A stretch of DNA of 64,000 bases from Massospora cicadina (GCA_022478985.1 JAKSZP010007888.1:364236-428235); one strand, 5' to 3'. Counted from the stretch's first letter, positions 10,020 through 22,126 are shown. Notes: a model not told the origin generated them from the letters alone. A program made the numbers and translations.

Positions 10020-11230
10020 GTATAAAGATGAGATAAGAAAACTATAGATGGAGTCGGCAACAGTTAATAAGAACGCCCTGAACTCAGCGGATAACCAAAA
10101 ATTGCAGCCTTGGAAGATAGAGTCTCCAAGATGGAGGAAGTGATTGATAATGTCACGAGTTTTGGGAATGAGTTACTTGGAAAAGTAACATCATTAAAGA
10201 AGAAAAAAGGGGACTTAATTTGAGAAGTCTATTTTTGATAATGGAGCATAAAGCAGATGGGGTTCATGTAAGAGCTTTCGGTGCTGATATTGAGAAGCTA
10301 ATTAAACAGATCAAAGAGTTAAAAGCTCACAAATGCGATTGTGAGCCATATGCAGTGATGGATGCCAAAAGAAAGAACTATTCGTATGATAATTGGGAAG
10401 ATGACTACCCCAAGAAACATGCCTCCAATTTTACCACTATTTTGGAGATGACGCCCAAAAACCTTCTTAAGTGAGCTGAGTAGCTGAACTTAGAGAGGTG
10501 GCTAGAGAAACCTCGTAGGAATTAAAAGTGATGTCAAAATAGCCAACTTTCCATCAGGATAACACCCCAGCGTTTTTCCAACTGTTTGATATGACCATGT
10601 ACTTATATGGTGATTGTCAAAAGGCATTGACGGTGATGATTTCCTAGACACCAATTGTCAAAACCTAGTGTTGCCCCATTTGGGGGGACAGCTGGTCATA
10701 CACAGAGACCAAAGCGGCCATTAGGAAGGAATTTGGGAGCCTGACGCGCAACTCAAAGTTCAAACAAAAGTTTATGGGCATCCAATTGCATAAAGATGAA
10801 TCTTTAGAAAGTTTCGCAGATCAGTTCTACCAGGAGTCACAAATCCTGGTTGGAGCAAAGGTACTGGATGACTTTGTAGCCAGAATTGCATTACAAGTGG
10901 CCCATTGGCCTTACCGCAATTTGCACCAAATGATGTCTTCCATGTTAACAATGGAAATTACTAACTATCAGATGGTAGACAAATTGAAAATCTTGGGAAC
11001 AACCTTTGATGCCTTAAACAAAAGTTTTAAATCAAACCTAATATGAAATCCTAATCCCACTAAGGGGAACGAGGGTGCTAAAGAGATGAACAACCAAACT
11101 GCGCTGGGGAATAAGCCCAAAGTCTTCAGATGGATTAATAAGATAGATAAAGTATGTTACCAATGTGGAGGAAAGGGAACATTTTGCTGTAAATTGCAAT
11201 AAGCCCAAGGATCAAATCAACGTGGTCCAA
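10020..11230 (+). pseudogene. A1 gag
   Basis: Structural protein region. It starts with a Lys/Glu-rich coiled segment (10220-10474, with EKLIKQIKELKAHKC). An open frame at 10774-11046 (IQLHKDESLESFADQFYQES) has the pattern of the Ty3 Gag core domain. It ends with a CCHC zinc knuckle at about 11152-11200: CYQCGGKG reads in one frame and EHFAVNC in the next, so a 1-nt shift separates the halves. Stops break the frame elsewhere. A2 has lost most of this region. Confidence 0.7.
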
Positions 11231-11715
11231 GAAAAGAGTCTGCAACCGCAAAGGAGTTAGAAAAGGACCCACGGCCTAGATGGGGAACAATTTAGAGCTG
11301 CAGAGAAGTCTGTTCCTCCTGATATTATGCATGAGGAAATTGACATCAGTGATCTGTTTGTGGATGAAGAAGTACAGGTTCAACTGTATCAAGTGGTCAA
11401 TTTGGACGTGAATGCGGTAACAAGATCTGGGGTGAAGGAGATTGACCCCGAGATAATTATAGAAGTTGCCTGGCCATACGTCCAAAAACTAGCGGACAAG
11501 ATTTGAGCTGCTGACAATTTCAAAAAATTGACCAAAGTCTGATTAGATGAGCGAACCTGTCAATCCCCCTCAGAGTGATCAAGAATTATTTCCTGATTTA
11601 TTGTCACAAATCATTCATGCCCACAATTTGGCTAATAACGCTGCTATACAATCAGTAAACACTATCTCATAATACTCTGAGTGTACATATATAGATATAC
11701 TATTGAATTGAGTGC

Positions 11716-12092
11716 AGGTGAGGGCAATTGTTGACAGCGGAGCGCCCATTAATATTGTCTTGACCAAGCTGGTGAAGAGGATGAAGATCTCGCCTGACTT
11801 GGAACACAAGAAGGAGTACAGGACAGCTGGGCTGAATACCACCATTTCATTTGGAGCGTATAGTGCTCTGTCTCTTTGATTCAGATCCTTGGTGGTATCT
11901 GCGCCAGCAATACTTTTGGTCAACCAAAACTATGACATTCTGATTGGGACAGAGTTTCTGCGGAAGTACGGAGTTAAATGTAACTTTGAGGATAATATGT
12001 TGACCATAATGAGTCAGACGTTACCATTGGTCTATCAGAAGGATGAGGAAGCTCCACTGAGTAGGAAAAATAACTTCATTAACATGATATAA
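11716..12092 (+). pseudogene. A1 aspartic protease
   Basis: The frame reads VRAIVDSGAPINIVLTKL with the catalytic D-S-G-A motif intact (Asp codon at about 11733), then SPDLEHKKEYRTAGLN, a stop at about 11877, and the C-terminal half at 11889-12092 (ILLVNQNYDILIGTEFLRKYG). It has the best-preserved protease active site in the window. One stop separates the two halves, so it is scored as broken. Confidence 0.78.
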
Positions 12093-12559
12093 AATGAAAG
12101 CATTGTCCCAATTCAATACAACTAGTTGGCCGAAAGCAATGAGAAGTGCTGATGGAAATCCTAGAAAATTGGGGAATTTTACTGAGGATCAAAAATGCAA
12201 AAATCATACCGCTAGGTCACAGATGATAGTTGACATGGGATTGACATTATATAAACCTGAGATGCTGTTTGGGGAGGTCAGAAGCCCCTGGAAGAAGTCC
12301 AGAGTAGAGCCTTAGTGGCTCCTGGAATAATAATGCTGGGCCATGGAGAAATTCAAGTTCTCATGGCAAATTTAAGTGAAAAATCAATGAAGATAGAAAA
12401 GAACTAGATCATCGCATTTGCTCATCTAATATTAATGGATGAACTGAGGAGATTCCAAGATTTTGGGACCCTCGATGAGATGCAATTACTGGCCAGGGTA
12501 ACTGAGAGTATCAACCTATTGGCTAATTGAGAGTAACTTGCTGATCTGAAAGAAGAACA

Positions 12560-13551
12560 TCAAGAGGAGGTGCTCAAATTGTTAAAAAAGTATCAGAAAG
12601 TATTCGTTTAAGATGACCATGATTTGGAATTATGAGAGATGTGATTCATAAGGTCGATACCAGGGAAAATTTGCTGATCAGGATGAGACCAATTTGATGG
12701 CCGAAGGTGGCCAAAACAGTAGTGGAAGAGGAAATCAGCAAACTAGTGAAGCATGGGCTTCATGTTCCATCATCAAATCCTGGAATGAGTCTTACACTTA
12801 TCATAAAGAAAAATGGCTCTAATTAGGTGGTGGTTGAATACTCAAAGCTGAATAAGATTTTAAAGAAGGATTCATATCCCCTATTAAGAATTGATGGTGC
12901 AATAGATTAATTGGGAGAAACAAATTATTTATCTGCAATGGATCTAATATAAGGATATTGGTAAATTAATTTTTCAAGAGAAGACCAAGAAAATGCGCAA
13001 TTATTACTGCGCGGGGGCTATATCAACTGATGAAGATTCCCAGGGTCTATGAAATGCGCCTGCAACGTTCCAGAGGGCCATGGACGCTATACTAAATGAC
13101 TTAAAGTTGTTATGCATCCTGGTGTACTTGGACGATATCAATGTGTTTAGTAAGATGTTTACTGACTATTTACACCACTTGGTGGAAGTGTTCAAGAGAC
13201 TGTCCTTGGTCATTCTAAAGATTAAGCCAAGGAAGTGTCACTTCTTTAAGAAAGAGTTGGAGCATCTGGGGTTTGTATTTACTCTAGTGGACTGCAGCTG
13301 CAATCCCAGAAGATTGAAGCCATAGAAAGAATGGCTGTGCTGAATAGTGGATGAGATATCAAGTGTTTCTTGGAATGGTCAGATATTATAGAAAATTTAT
13401 TCGGGATTTTTGCAGAATTTCTGAGCCCTTATTTCATCTGTTGAAGGATCTGAAGAAAGGATTTATATGGAATGAAGTAGCACAGAAATCCTTCGATGAG
13501 TTATGCCAATATCTGATAGATTCTCTGATTTTAAAAATATCCAAATTTTGA
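12560..13551 (+). pseudogene. A1 reverse transcriptase
   Basis: Follows the Ty3 RT fold: connector EEEISKLVKHGLHVPSSNPG near 12725, VVEYSKLNKI near 12830 (VDYRKLN type), TNYLSAMDLI, then ILVYLDDINVFSKMF at about 13115-13160 with the catalytic YLDD box intact. The thumb/connection follows with KCHFFKKELEHLGFVF and FLGMVRYYRKFIRDFCRI. Stops occur at positions where family members have Gln or Arg, as in DLI*GYW*INF. RT makes the cDNA in the particle; this copy needs several repairs and is inactive. Confidence 0.82.
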
Positions 13552-13554
13552 TCA

Positions 13555-13990
13555 ATAATTTATTATACAAACTGATGCTTCATTGATGGCAATTGACGCC
13601 ATATTAAGCTAAATAGATGAACTTGGGGACGAACATCTGGTGGCTTATGTGAGCTGGACACTCTCAGCTGCTGAGAGGAATTACAATGTAACTGAGTGTG
13701 AATGCCTTGAGGTCATTTATGCCTGTAAACAGTTTTGGATGTACATCCACGGAACGCACTTCCAAGTGGTGATGAACCACTCCTCACTGCATTGGCTTCA
13801 CGATTTGCAAGAAGTAGAAGGACAACTGGCCTGATGGGCATTGAAGTTACAGGATTATGATCATGAGATTGTCCACTGGGCCGGGGTTTTTCATCAGAAT
13901 GTGGATGGCTTATCACAGGTACCAATGGTCCAGATGGTATACTAGCATGCATATGAGTTTTTCCAGTAAATGGTTGATGGAGAAATCAAG
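13555..13990 (+). pseudogene. A1 RNase H
   Basis: QTDASLMAIDAIL carries the first Asp, RNYNVTECECLEVIYACKQF the Glu, and VVMNHSSLHWLHDLQ the third position, where Asp is normally found (TDHSSL in A2 and C). Here it is Asn, consistent with a single G-to-A change. One stop follows GQLA at 13832-13834, and the C-terminal strand with HQNVDGLSQVP ends near 13925. Confidence 0.8.
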
Positions 13991-14029
13991 AACAAACCCT
14001 GAGAAATCCAAGGTGTGCTTCAAAAAGTG

Positions 14030-15180
14030 ATGAAAGACACTGTGACCATGGATGTACAAGTTTTTAAAACAATTAATGGGAAGCGGTTATTCCCAAAGCC
14101 ATCAGAAAGAGCAGCTTTCATTTAAGCTGCTCACAGGGTTGTTGGGCATGGAGGCCTGAAGAAACAACTGACCATATTCGTCAGTATTATTACAGGTAAT
14201 CCATCAACTACGATGACATAGATTATCTAGCTTGTTGTGTAAAGTGCCAGCTGCACAAACCACGTAAGAATACAACTAGATACCAATCAGTCCTCCCTGT
14301 ATTTGTTTTGCATATGGTGTCCATTGATGTGATGGGACCACTGATAATGACACAAAGGGGGAGTCAAGTACATAATAGTTGTAATCAATCATCTGACGAG
14401 ATGGGTCAAGATGAAGGCCCTGGAAAAAGTAGATGCTACCAGTACTGCGAAGTTCATCCTGGATCAAGTAGTATAGTGACACGGATGTCTGCAGGTCATG
14501 CTTAGCAATAATGGGACAAACTTCATGTCTCATGTGTTTTACAATTAAATGATACAATAGTGATCTGAGGAGTCATGTCTGTACCCTACCAGCTGGAGAC
14601 AAATGGACTGGTGTAACAAGTTAATGGAACAATGGCTGCGACGCTGAGGAAGCTGGTTGCAGGAATCTTCTGCGTGGGGAATGTACCTGAGTTTAATGAC
14701 ATTCGCCTACAATATAAGTCATCATACACAATGGGAAAAACGCCATTTGAGTTGCTATATGGGAGGAAGGCCACGTTGCCACCAATTTTATATTTGGTGG
14801 TGGAACCAACATCAGGGATGAGTGCCAAGCAGAACCTGAACTGATTGACAAATATCCTGATCAAAATGCAATTGTAAGCATTTGATATGACTTTGAAGAA
14901 AAAGATACGAGAAAAAATGACAGATGATAAGAACTTACCGGCCTTATCAAAATAATGAATAGGCAAAAGAGTTTCCTATTGTAATACACGTGGTTTTGGG
15001 AGAATAAACAAAATGGATGCGTTGTGGTCAGTCCATTTGAAATTATTGTTAAGATGGAAAATGACGCCTACTCCATCAAGAATCTCTTGGATGGAAGAGT
15101 GGTAAATCAAGTCCATGCTAAGTATCTGAAGTGATGGATTGATGAAAAAATAACAAAAAAAGAGTTCCCAAAGGACCAAT
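14030..15180 (+). pseudogene. A1 integrase with C-terminal tail
   Basis: The zinc domain is at about 14130-14270 (VGHGGL, then CCVKCQLHKP). The catalytic core begins HMVSIDVMGPL near 14310, with the first Asp. The second catalytic position reads LSNNGTNFMSH near 14505 where A2 has LSDN, so Asp is replaced by Asn. The later part includes FELLYGRKATLPP near 14750. A C-terminal module with SPFEIIVKMENDAYSI and VNQVHAKYLK follows at about 15030-15133. Frames shift several times. The protein would insert the cDNA into the genome. Confidence 0.78.
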
Positions 15181-15355
15181 GAACCATTAAGTTGGTTATA
15201 TCCTAATGATTAGGTCAAGTCTGAAAAAAGGACCTCTGAACCAATCTAGATGGTTGTCTTAAAAAAGTAAGACCCCTGAACCATAGAAAACTGGTAGGTC
15301 TAAGTATACCTAGGATCAGTTTAATAAAAAATAATAAAGATGGACCGCTGAGCCA
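15174..15355 (+). repeat. Short interspersed motif GGACCTCTGAACCA, four copies
   Basis: GGACCAATGAACCA (15174), GGACCTCTGAACCA (15230), GACCCCTGAACCA (15271) and GGACCGCTGAGCCA (15342) recur every 40-70 bp in the AT-rich stretch after integrase. The complement GGTTCAGAGGTCC occurs in A2 at 51247, 51285 and 54202-54380. Confidence 0.6.
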
Positions 15356-15608
15356 AAACAAAGGCAAGTCCCATGAAAAAAAGAAAAAATAAAAGATTGA
15401 TAAAGATTTGGGAAAAAAGATTATTAAAACTGCATAGAAAAAACTGATATATTTTTAAAAAAAATTTATTGATTATCCTCTATTCAGGGATGATTCCGCC
15501 TATTTCGCCTCTTGGGGAGTGGGGATGGATCACAGTAGGAGTAAATAACCCCAAAAAAATTATGTGAGATTGGACGCTAGCGAGGGCTAAACCTATATGA
15601 AACCAAGT

Positions 15609-16692
15609 TCATTGAGTGGACGCAGATCCTTGCAAGAAAGCGACTAGGGGAATGGAAAGTGAGATGTCAAAAGAAGCCAAATGTGATACCCCAGAGTGGG
15701 GAGGGAAGCAAAAGTACAAGAAGAGGCAGCTGGTGAATAACCCCAAGTAATTTTGATATGGAACTGGAACCGGAAGATTGGTCTTGAGTGCTTGCTGATG
15801 GGCTTCAGAAAGAACACCAACCATATAGGCTGGCAACAAACAAGGGATGCTTGATGGGGGTTGCAAAGTCATGCCCCCTACTAAAGCCATCAACAGAAGA
15901 TACCAATGGGAAGCACAGGAGATGAGATAGTCGTTCAAGGAGCAAATGGTATCCTGTAAGCAATGACTATGAGCTTCTTGAAAGCTGAAGCAGAAAGAAT
16001 GATGATAACCAGGATAGGCTAAAAGCAGCATGGACCAACTTCTAAGAACTTGGCTGGCAAAGTGAAGAGCATACGCGGTGGCATCCCAATCTAGGATGCT
16101 CATAATATTGGAGGGATTCAGTGCTAGGGATAAAGCCTCAGTGACTTGGGCCCTCAATTCTGCATAGGGGAGTTCAAAATTTACGCTGTTGCTGATAGTG
16201 AGTTCAGTGGCCAAGACAGATGGCTTGTAATATTGACTGAGTCAGAAGAGGACTTCTGGAAGCAAATCTGAACTGGTTAGGAAGGAACGATCAAGAGCGA
16301 AGGACATTTTCCAAGAGTATAAATGATGATGTTAGGCACATCTGTCAAGGAGCCGAACCCAAGAGAATCTTAAAATCTAACTCTGGAAACGATAACAGAG
16401 AATAGATTGGCTGAAAGTCATTCAAGATGGTCACTAGCCTGGTTTCAGCAGGGCTGGTTACCATTTCCATTAAGTCCACGGAAGTACTATCCACTGGTGC
16501 CAGACTAGGAGCATGAGTCCTGGAGGGACTGTAAAAGAGGTTACATTGCGCAGACTGATTCATCTGCTGGAAGAGCTGAAGATCTTGACCAGACAAACTG
16601 TTGAGCAGCTGTTGGTACCATGACTCAGAATTTGACATATGAGCTGGACTAGAGGGGGATGTCAGACTTATATGATAGTTGACATTATGCAC
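15609..16692 (-). pseudogene. A1 antisense ORF between integrase and 3' LTR
   Basis: Two minus-strand open stretches, 16345-16692 (starting near MSNSESWYQQLLNSLSGQ) and 15609-16214 (201 codons), run opposite to the element's own genes. Element A2 has the same sequence in the same relative place (about 49850-50940) with related translations, for example LRSWSMLLLAYPGYHHSFC and PPSSIPCLLP in both. A shared TGA within LF*L.QYYKP splits the frame in both copies, so an intron, a shared older mutation or a wrongly chosen frame are possible. The first part resembles a Gag-like N terminus rich in Gln and Ser; the second has hydrophobic segments. No family is recognised. Confidence 0.6.
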
Positions 16693-16949
16693 TCTGAAAT
16701 TAATTAAGCTCCATTTTTGGATAAATTAATCTCAAATTTAACAGGATAAGCTCCAGAGAAGAATTAAGAATGATATGAGTCAAGAGGTTATGAGAAGAAA
16801 AATAACAAAGGCGAACATAAATGAGCATTCTTAATTTGGCTTCAAAACAAACATTGACGCCAAGAGTCTCCTTTCAAGAATGAGGAGAAAGTCAGGAAAT
16901 CAAGGATGCTGGACCAATAATCCTGAATATGACAGCGGGTCATATGCCC

Positions 16950-17234
16950 TTATGGGGAAAAACAGATCCTGGGATTAATATCATTATGAGTAAATTGATC
17001 AGCCTGGAATGATAGAAAATCATGGTGACAGCACTCTGAGTAGGTGGTAGCGAGGAGGAAGAGGAAGATAGCTACATGAGAAAAGACATCCTGAGCAGCA
17101 TTGAGTACTGATTGATTGTACTTCACTTGAACAAATGGAGTATTTGACCAAGTGTCTGAAGCAAAGCCTCCTGCCTGGTCCTTTTCTCTCTGGAAATCTA
17201 GGCAAGAGGGAGGATGTGTTAGATTTTTTTCCAA
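16950..17234 (-). pseudogene. A1 upstream antisense open stretch
   Basis: Open for 94 codons on the minus strand, starting in the 3' LTR edge and reading toward the antisense ORF. It includes a hydrophobic run (VAIFLFLLATTYSEC). A2 preserves similar words (LFLFLLTTTYSEC) at about 49460-49500 but with stops. It may be the leader or first exon of the antisense transcript, or simply conserved 3' untranslated sequence of the element. Low confidence as protein. Confidence 0.35.
17201..17216 (+). promoter_or_regulatory. A1 polypurine tract
   Basis: GGCAAGAGGGAGGA lies immediately before the 3' LTR start TGTTAG. A2 has the complementary pyrimidine run (CCCCCTTCTTGCC) at 49317. It is the expected primer for plus-strand DNA synthesis. 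Confidence 0.75.
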
Positions 17235-18370
17235 TATTCTCAGCCAGCTAGATTACCAGAGAATGCTAGGTGATAATTTCCTAATGCGAGGTATATTGGA
17301 AGTTGGTTGACCCTGATTTCAGGGTAACTATGATTTGGGGGACTTTAGGTTATTCGCCTGGTTGGATCTGTCAAAGACCAATCCAGACAAATGCTTAAGA
17401 TCTCATTGGGCAGAGTTGCCAACGAAATAGGCGCATCTGATAGTTGATTAACTATCAGGTGTACAAAATGAATTTTCAGGTATTATCACAGACCAATTGG
17501 AAATTTAAGGAGTAAGTTGTGAGGTGAGTGATGTTGTCTGAAACTATTGAATCGATCAGTTAGTTTGTGACCTGCCTTAATGTTAACAAGTCCCATTACC
17601 TAAGCAGGTCACTTGCCAAATATGGTTGGTTCTTTTTGGATTGAGAGGAAAAGGTTAAGATACGTTTTCTGACTCTTTATGTTTTAGGTCTCAAGGATGT
17701 CCAACGAAAGGATCCTAGCCACGATGGGGAAGACCATCACTGCTGAGACATTGATGGGTGATTCAACAGAAATGGCTGCCATTTCATCAATGAGATGTAA
17801 ACTGAGTGTTGGGCGATGAATCCCCCACAATAAATTCCCAAGAAAACACTAATAAATAATATATTATATATTAATATAAGATTTACAGATATAACTATCA
17901 CTTTTACTTAAGTCTTAGCTTAGTAAACTTTATCAGCATCCATTTGTTCTATTATTTCTCAGGGATATTATTGCTGTGTGTGATAATTGGGAGACTCTTT
18001 AAGGAAAAGAGTAAGGATCTGAGTGGGGATCCATAGAAGAAGCGGAATCAAATTGGGGATTGCTGCTGACTGTGTGTCAACCCAGAAAAAATGTCAACAG
18101 GGATCTAAGAGAAGATTGAGTTAGGTGGTATGAGGGACCAAATCCCTATTTCAAGGCATCATAAGTATTTTGAGAGGAATTACTGGCTGAGCGTTGTTCT
18201 AAGATCTAATACTTCCATTCAACTATGGATAATAGTCGTCATATTACTATCAAATGATTATATCAACTATTATGCAACGCAGAAGAATTGAAAAAAACCC
18301 AAACCTGCGCAAGTAATAAGTTTATAGGGGTAATTGATTGAAAATAATCAAGAAACCTGTAAATTATACA
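17217..18370 (+). repeat. A1 3' LTR
   Basis: 1154 bp, TGTTAG..TATACA, matching 8174-9966 apart from the E1 insertion in the latter; it ends exactly at the GGAGT target duplication (18371-18375). It preserves the empty E1 site near 17870. Confidence 0.93.
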
Positions 18371-19300
18371 GGAGTCCATGTCTAATGAAGTTCATCAAGC
18401 CTTAGTACTGTGTATACCTTACACAAGTTTCCATCACTGTAGAAACGCTTTTGGTTTACACCAATCCCACCCAGAGACCATTAAGTAAGGTATCCATTGA
18501 CATGGTAGGACCACTTCCAACTGCCTCTAGTGGAGCAACATTCATACTAATAGTCATCCATCACTTTACCAAGTGTCCAAAGCCTCCATGGTCAAGACAT
18601 ACACAGCAGGATCAACCATTGAAATCTACACAACCAAGCTATAACCAGACATGGATGTCCTCAAGTCTTTCTCTTGGACAATTTAAAAACTTCATACAAA
18701 TGTCATAAAACTAATGGACTTGGTCAGAGTGAGGCAAAAATTATCACTCCTTACACATCATCGTCCAACGGTAGTTTGGACCAAGTGAATAGAACCTTGG
18801 GAGGATTCAAAAAAAAAGTTGTCCCAAAACAAGTCATAGAGGGATCAGTTTGCTACCTTCCACGTTGTTGGATTACAGGATTAACACCACATGATGATCA
18901 GGACTTCACCATTAAGGCCCTGTATGGGCGAGAAGCAGCATTGCCAACCCTTCTAGCACTAATTATCACCGCGGAACAAAAGAACCTACCGCCTGGTTGA
19001 TCAATAAGAACTTACCAGTGAGCTTATCAGAATACAACTGGAGGCCTCAAGCAACATAGAAGCGGCTATTTTCCAAGGACTAAATGAGATTCAGCGATAA
19101 GTTAGACTACTGGAGTTCAGCATGGGCAACAGGTACTGTATAACCACTTTATGGAAGGATAGCCAGAGAAACTGCAAGCCATTTGGACTGGACATGTAAC
19201 TGTCTTAGCGAAATGAGGCACCAAATACTCAATAAGAGATAATGAAACTTACTTAGTAACTAATAAGTACATGCATGACACCTAAAGTTCATTACCTTGT
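18371..19300 (+). pseudogene. Element B integrase, right part
   Basis: Resumes the interrupted zinc domain (SMSNEVHQALVLCIPY), then the core LSKVSIDMVGPLPTASSGAT (18480) and the open frame 18674-19000 with ITPYTSSSNGSLDQVNRTLGG, where the catalytic Glu would lie. An ALYGREAALPTL segment follows near 18925, then a C-terminal module (about 19120-19250, LQAIWTGHVTVLA). Stops interrupt it. Together with 8020-8173 it makes one integrase pseudogene split by A1. Confidence 0.75.
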
Positions 19301-19540
19301 ATCTTCTTGGTAGGATGTGTCAATGATGGGTCTGTGAGTGCACAAATTGATCATTCTTCGCTGCTGTAATCAACAGAGTGCAATCTCAAACAAGAAAAAA
19401 TTGCGGTCAATCTAGATATCATGTAAGGAATTGTAAAACTCCCTTTTATATATGCAGATGGCCAAACAAATTCACAACTTTAATAGGATGACATCAAACA
19501 GAACTATCCTTAAACCTGAGGGTTGAGGAGAATCAATATA

Positions 19541-20529
19541 TGAAGAAGCCAAAGTCACTGCCAAAACTATAAAAATTGGCCCTTTTTAAACTTTCAGGGG
19601 TCCAAAAATAACTTGCAATCAGCCAATGATGACATAATTGCCCAAATAAATTACCTCAGGGGTAATCAAAGCTCCCATCAAAATAATGCAAATTCTATCA
19701 ATCAACCAACCTATTGGCCGTATGGAAAGCTGATTTGAGGCGCATTGAAGTGATGTCATTGAAAAAACTGGAAGGCAAACACCATGTTACCAAAATTAGG
19801 TAACAAATCAATAGCCTGAGCTTGAATTGCAGCCCTTAACCCAGAAGAGGGACTGAACAAAGGGCTTTTGAACATCATGGTTCATGGATAAACTCCTTGA
19901 AAAGGAGCTTGCAGATATAAGAATTAATCAAAAGGATGCTGTAACTAAAGTGGAAATCAGACGCTACCTCACCAGTGGATCATTAAGACCCTAACATTGC
20001 TACCCCCTTTCCCAAATTATATTACAATATTCAGTCATTACATATCCTATTTTTTATGAAGTAGTTTAGAAATATACACTTATTTTAATAAAACCTTTAC
20101 ACAAGCTATTTGATTATCCTTTTATTTTCAATTATATTGGTTTTAGAGATATGATAGCCATTAGCCATTCTGGGATTAGTAGTCAAGCAGAATACATTAA
20201 TCAGTATAAGATATGTTTTAGAAGAGCAGGGCACTTGTTTGCATGATTACCTTAAATTTGAGGTGCCAAGGGATAGTTTGGATAGGAATTGATGTGTATT
20301 AAGGGCCAACATAAGAAACCATGATAGAGTGTGTCCACAAGAGTTTCAACATGAGTGCAAACTGTTTGTTTAAGAAATTGATGCTACATCGGGTAGCATC
20401 AGTAATGGCGTTCAATATGGATGATCATTCTCTTCTGATAGCTGTCTGGTGTCTTATCTGTGCGGAAAAGATCCCCTGAGAAATAAATCAGCCTCACAGG
20501 TTAAGTGATCTGAGGCCAGCGAGCTGACT
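19541..20529 (+). repeat. Element B 3' LTR
   Basis: Pairs with 3089-4074. It begins after a short purine-rich run (GAGGGTTGAGGAGAA) at TGAAGAAGCC and ends near GAGCTGACTT. The interval 19301-19540 holds the end of the element and no further gene. Confidence 0.72.
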
Positions 20530-22111
20530 TCTGGCATCATCAGTATTTAAGTCATCAATAATTTTCACATAACCAAATGCAAGTGAATTGTCAATTCTGA
20601 TGATTATTGAGGCTCAAACTCATAATAAGAATTTTCATGCCGTAACTTAGTCTAATAATCAGATAATAGTATTAATCAATCAAGCTAATAATGTTGATTA
20701 AGTTGATATCTTACATCTATTAAATCTAATTTACTAGGCCCAAGGTTGGGACATAGAATTGTAACATTCTTGTATCAAAGGACTTCGCCCTGCTTTTTTA
20801 TTTAATATATCTACTGTTTATAATAGCTCTTCACTTTTTTCCTAGTTAATATGCAATGTGAATTTATGGGAACGCTTTGCCTCCATTTTTTGTTAAGTTA
20901 ATATAAATTGTATAGTAAGATTTGGTAAGTTAGCTTAATAACTCAAATTATATACTAGACTCATGGCTTAAACTATTAAAATAATCTAAATTAATATGAT
21001 ATATCAATTAATGTCTTCATATAATCCAGTCAGCCAGTTTTTAACACTGGTCTCAGAATTCAAAAAGGCATATGAGGGTTTTTATTTGAACCATTGTATT
21101 TTCTTATATGTGAACAGGAATTTAGAAGATTTCCATTGGAACCAAACTATAGTTGCAACTCCAGTTTTCAGCTTTTTTGCCTTCACCTGGTACTTAGCTG
21201 TACGCTAAAATCTTGCCAACTCTAGGTCTAAGGCCTAGGAGCTGGAATAATTTTTATAGAAAACTATCTTTTAAGGATTGGAGAGTGAATAAATGAGACT
21301 TGCACTTCTTATATAATAAATAAATTATTAAACTTTAAGGTGAAATATTATACAAAAAGTTGTAGTGTTAAGAGGTAGCTTATAAAGTAGTTGAATATGG
21401 GATTGATGTGGCCTGAGCTAAAGTGTTGCCAAATTTGTTACTAAAGTAGTATAACTCTTATCAATCACGTCTCACTCTTTTTAAACAAGCTCAATGGCCC
21501 CTGTATAAACTGCACAATTAAGCTATATTAAAAATCTTTGGAAAAAGTTAATTTTACCACAATTTTTAAAGCTCATTGTAGTAAATAGTTTTTTGAAGAG
21601 GCTCTTATACTTTATAATTAGTTTAGAAAACAAAGCTCAATCTTATATCAAACTAGTTTATAATTTAAATTATTGAAAACATTTTAAAGCTCCATAAAGC
21701 TTTTTTTATCCTGGCTATCATAATTTTGCTGAAATAAGCAGTAGCTGTACCCTGGATACATGTCCAGACTGAAGTACCTTATAAAAAGATTTATATGTTT
21801 GTTCAAGTTCTACTACTGCAACCTTAAGCTATACTGATTATCTTAATTTGAGATGGGCTTTTCTCCAACCTGACATACCTTATAAAAGTTACACTACATG
21901 GATACAAAAAGGTTTTTCAGTCATTATTTCTCCTTAACCCTTCTCATTTTAGATCTTTAACTTTTTTTACAAAGGAGCTGTAATGTTATTACTATGGGTA
22001 TATAAAGTCTTTAAATAATCAAGAATCAAACCCTTATAATACAACCTCAGCCTTCACCAGTCCTCTTGTTATATCATAAGATTTTATTTCCATGGATCTC
22101 AGTTAATCTTG
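20530..22111. other. AT-rich spacer, nothing recognised
   Basis: Low-complexity AT-rich DNA with only short open frames. One frame at 20996-21208 (70 codons) has no recognisable features. No tRNA, coding motif or terminal repeat was seen. Confidence 0.5.
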
Positions 22112-22126
22112 AGCTCTCAGCATCAT

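Larger units (their letters stand above)
8174..18370 (+). mobile_element. Element A1, Ty3-type LTR retrotransposon, complete, nested in B
   Basis: Complete by structure. It has LTRs at 8174-9966 and 17217-18370, both starting TGTT and ending ACA, and a perfect 5-bp target duplication GGAGT at 8169-8173 and 18371-18375. A primer-binding site lies at 9970 and a purine tract just before the 3' LTR. The order is gag, protease, RT, RNase H and integrase, followed by an unusual 3' region with minus-strand reading frames. It is much less decayed than B: the RT keeps YLDD and the protease keeps DSGA, although stops and frameshifts are present. A2 (48171-56394) is a second member. Confidence 0.93.
3089..20529 (+). 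mobile_element. Element B, Ty3-type LTR retrotransposon, split by A1
   Basis: Two related segments of about 985 bp (3089-4074 and 19541-20529) act as LTRs. They share, for example, GATGCTACATC.GGTAGCATCAG at 3921 and 20381. A primer-binding site follows the left LTR at 4077. Between them lie gag, protease, reverse transcriptase, RNase H and integrase remnants in Ty3 order. The integrase is split at 8173/18371 by element A1. All genes are heavily degraded. The outer boundaries are approximate because the LTR ends have diverged, and I found no target duplication. Confidence 0.82.

Noticed and set aside
14586..14966. Minus-strand 126-codon ORF in A1
   Set aside because: It overlaps the plus-strand integrase segment (FELLYGRKATLPP) and is its shadow; the equivalent frame in A2 (51556-51801) is also antisense to integrase.
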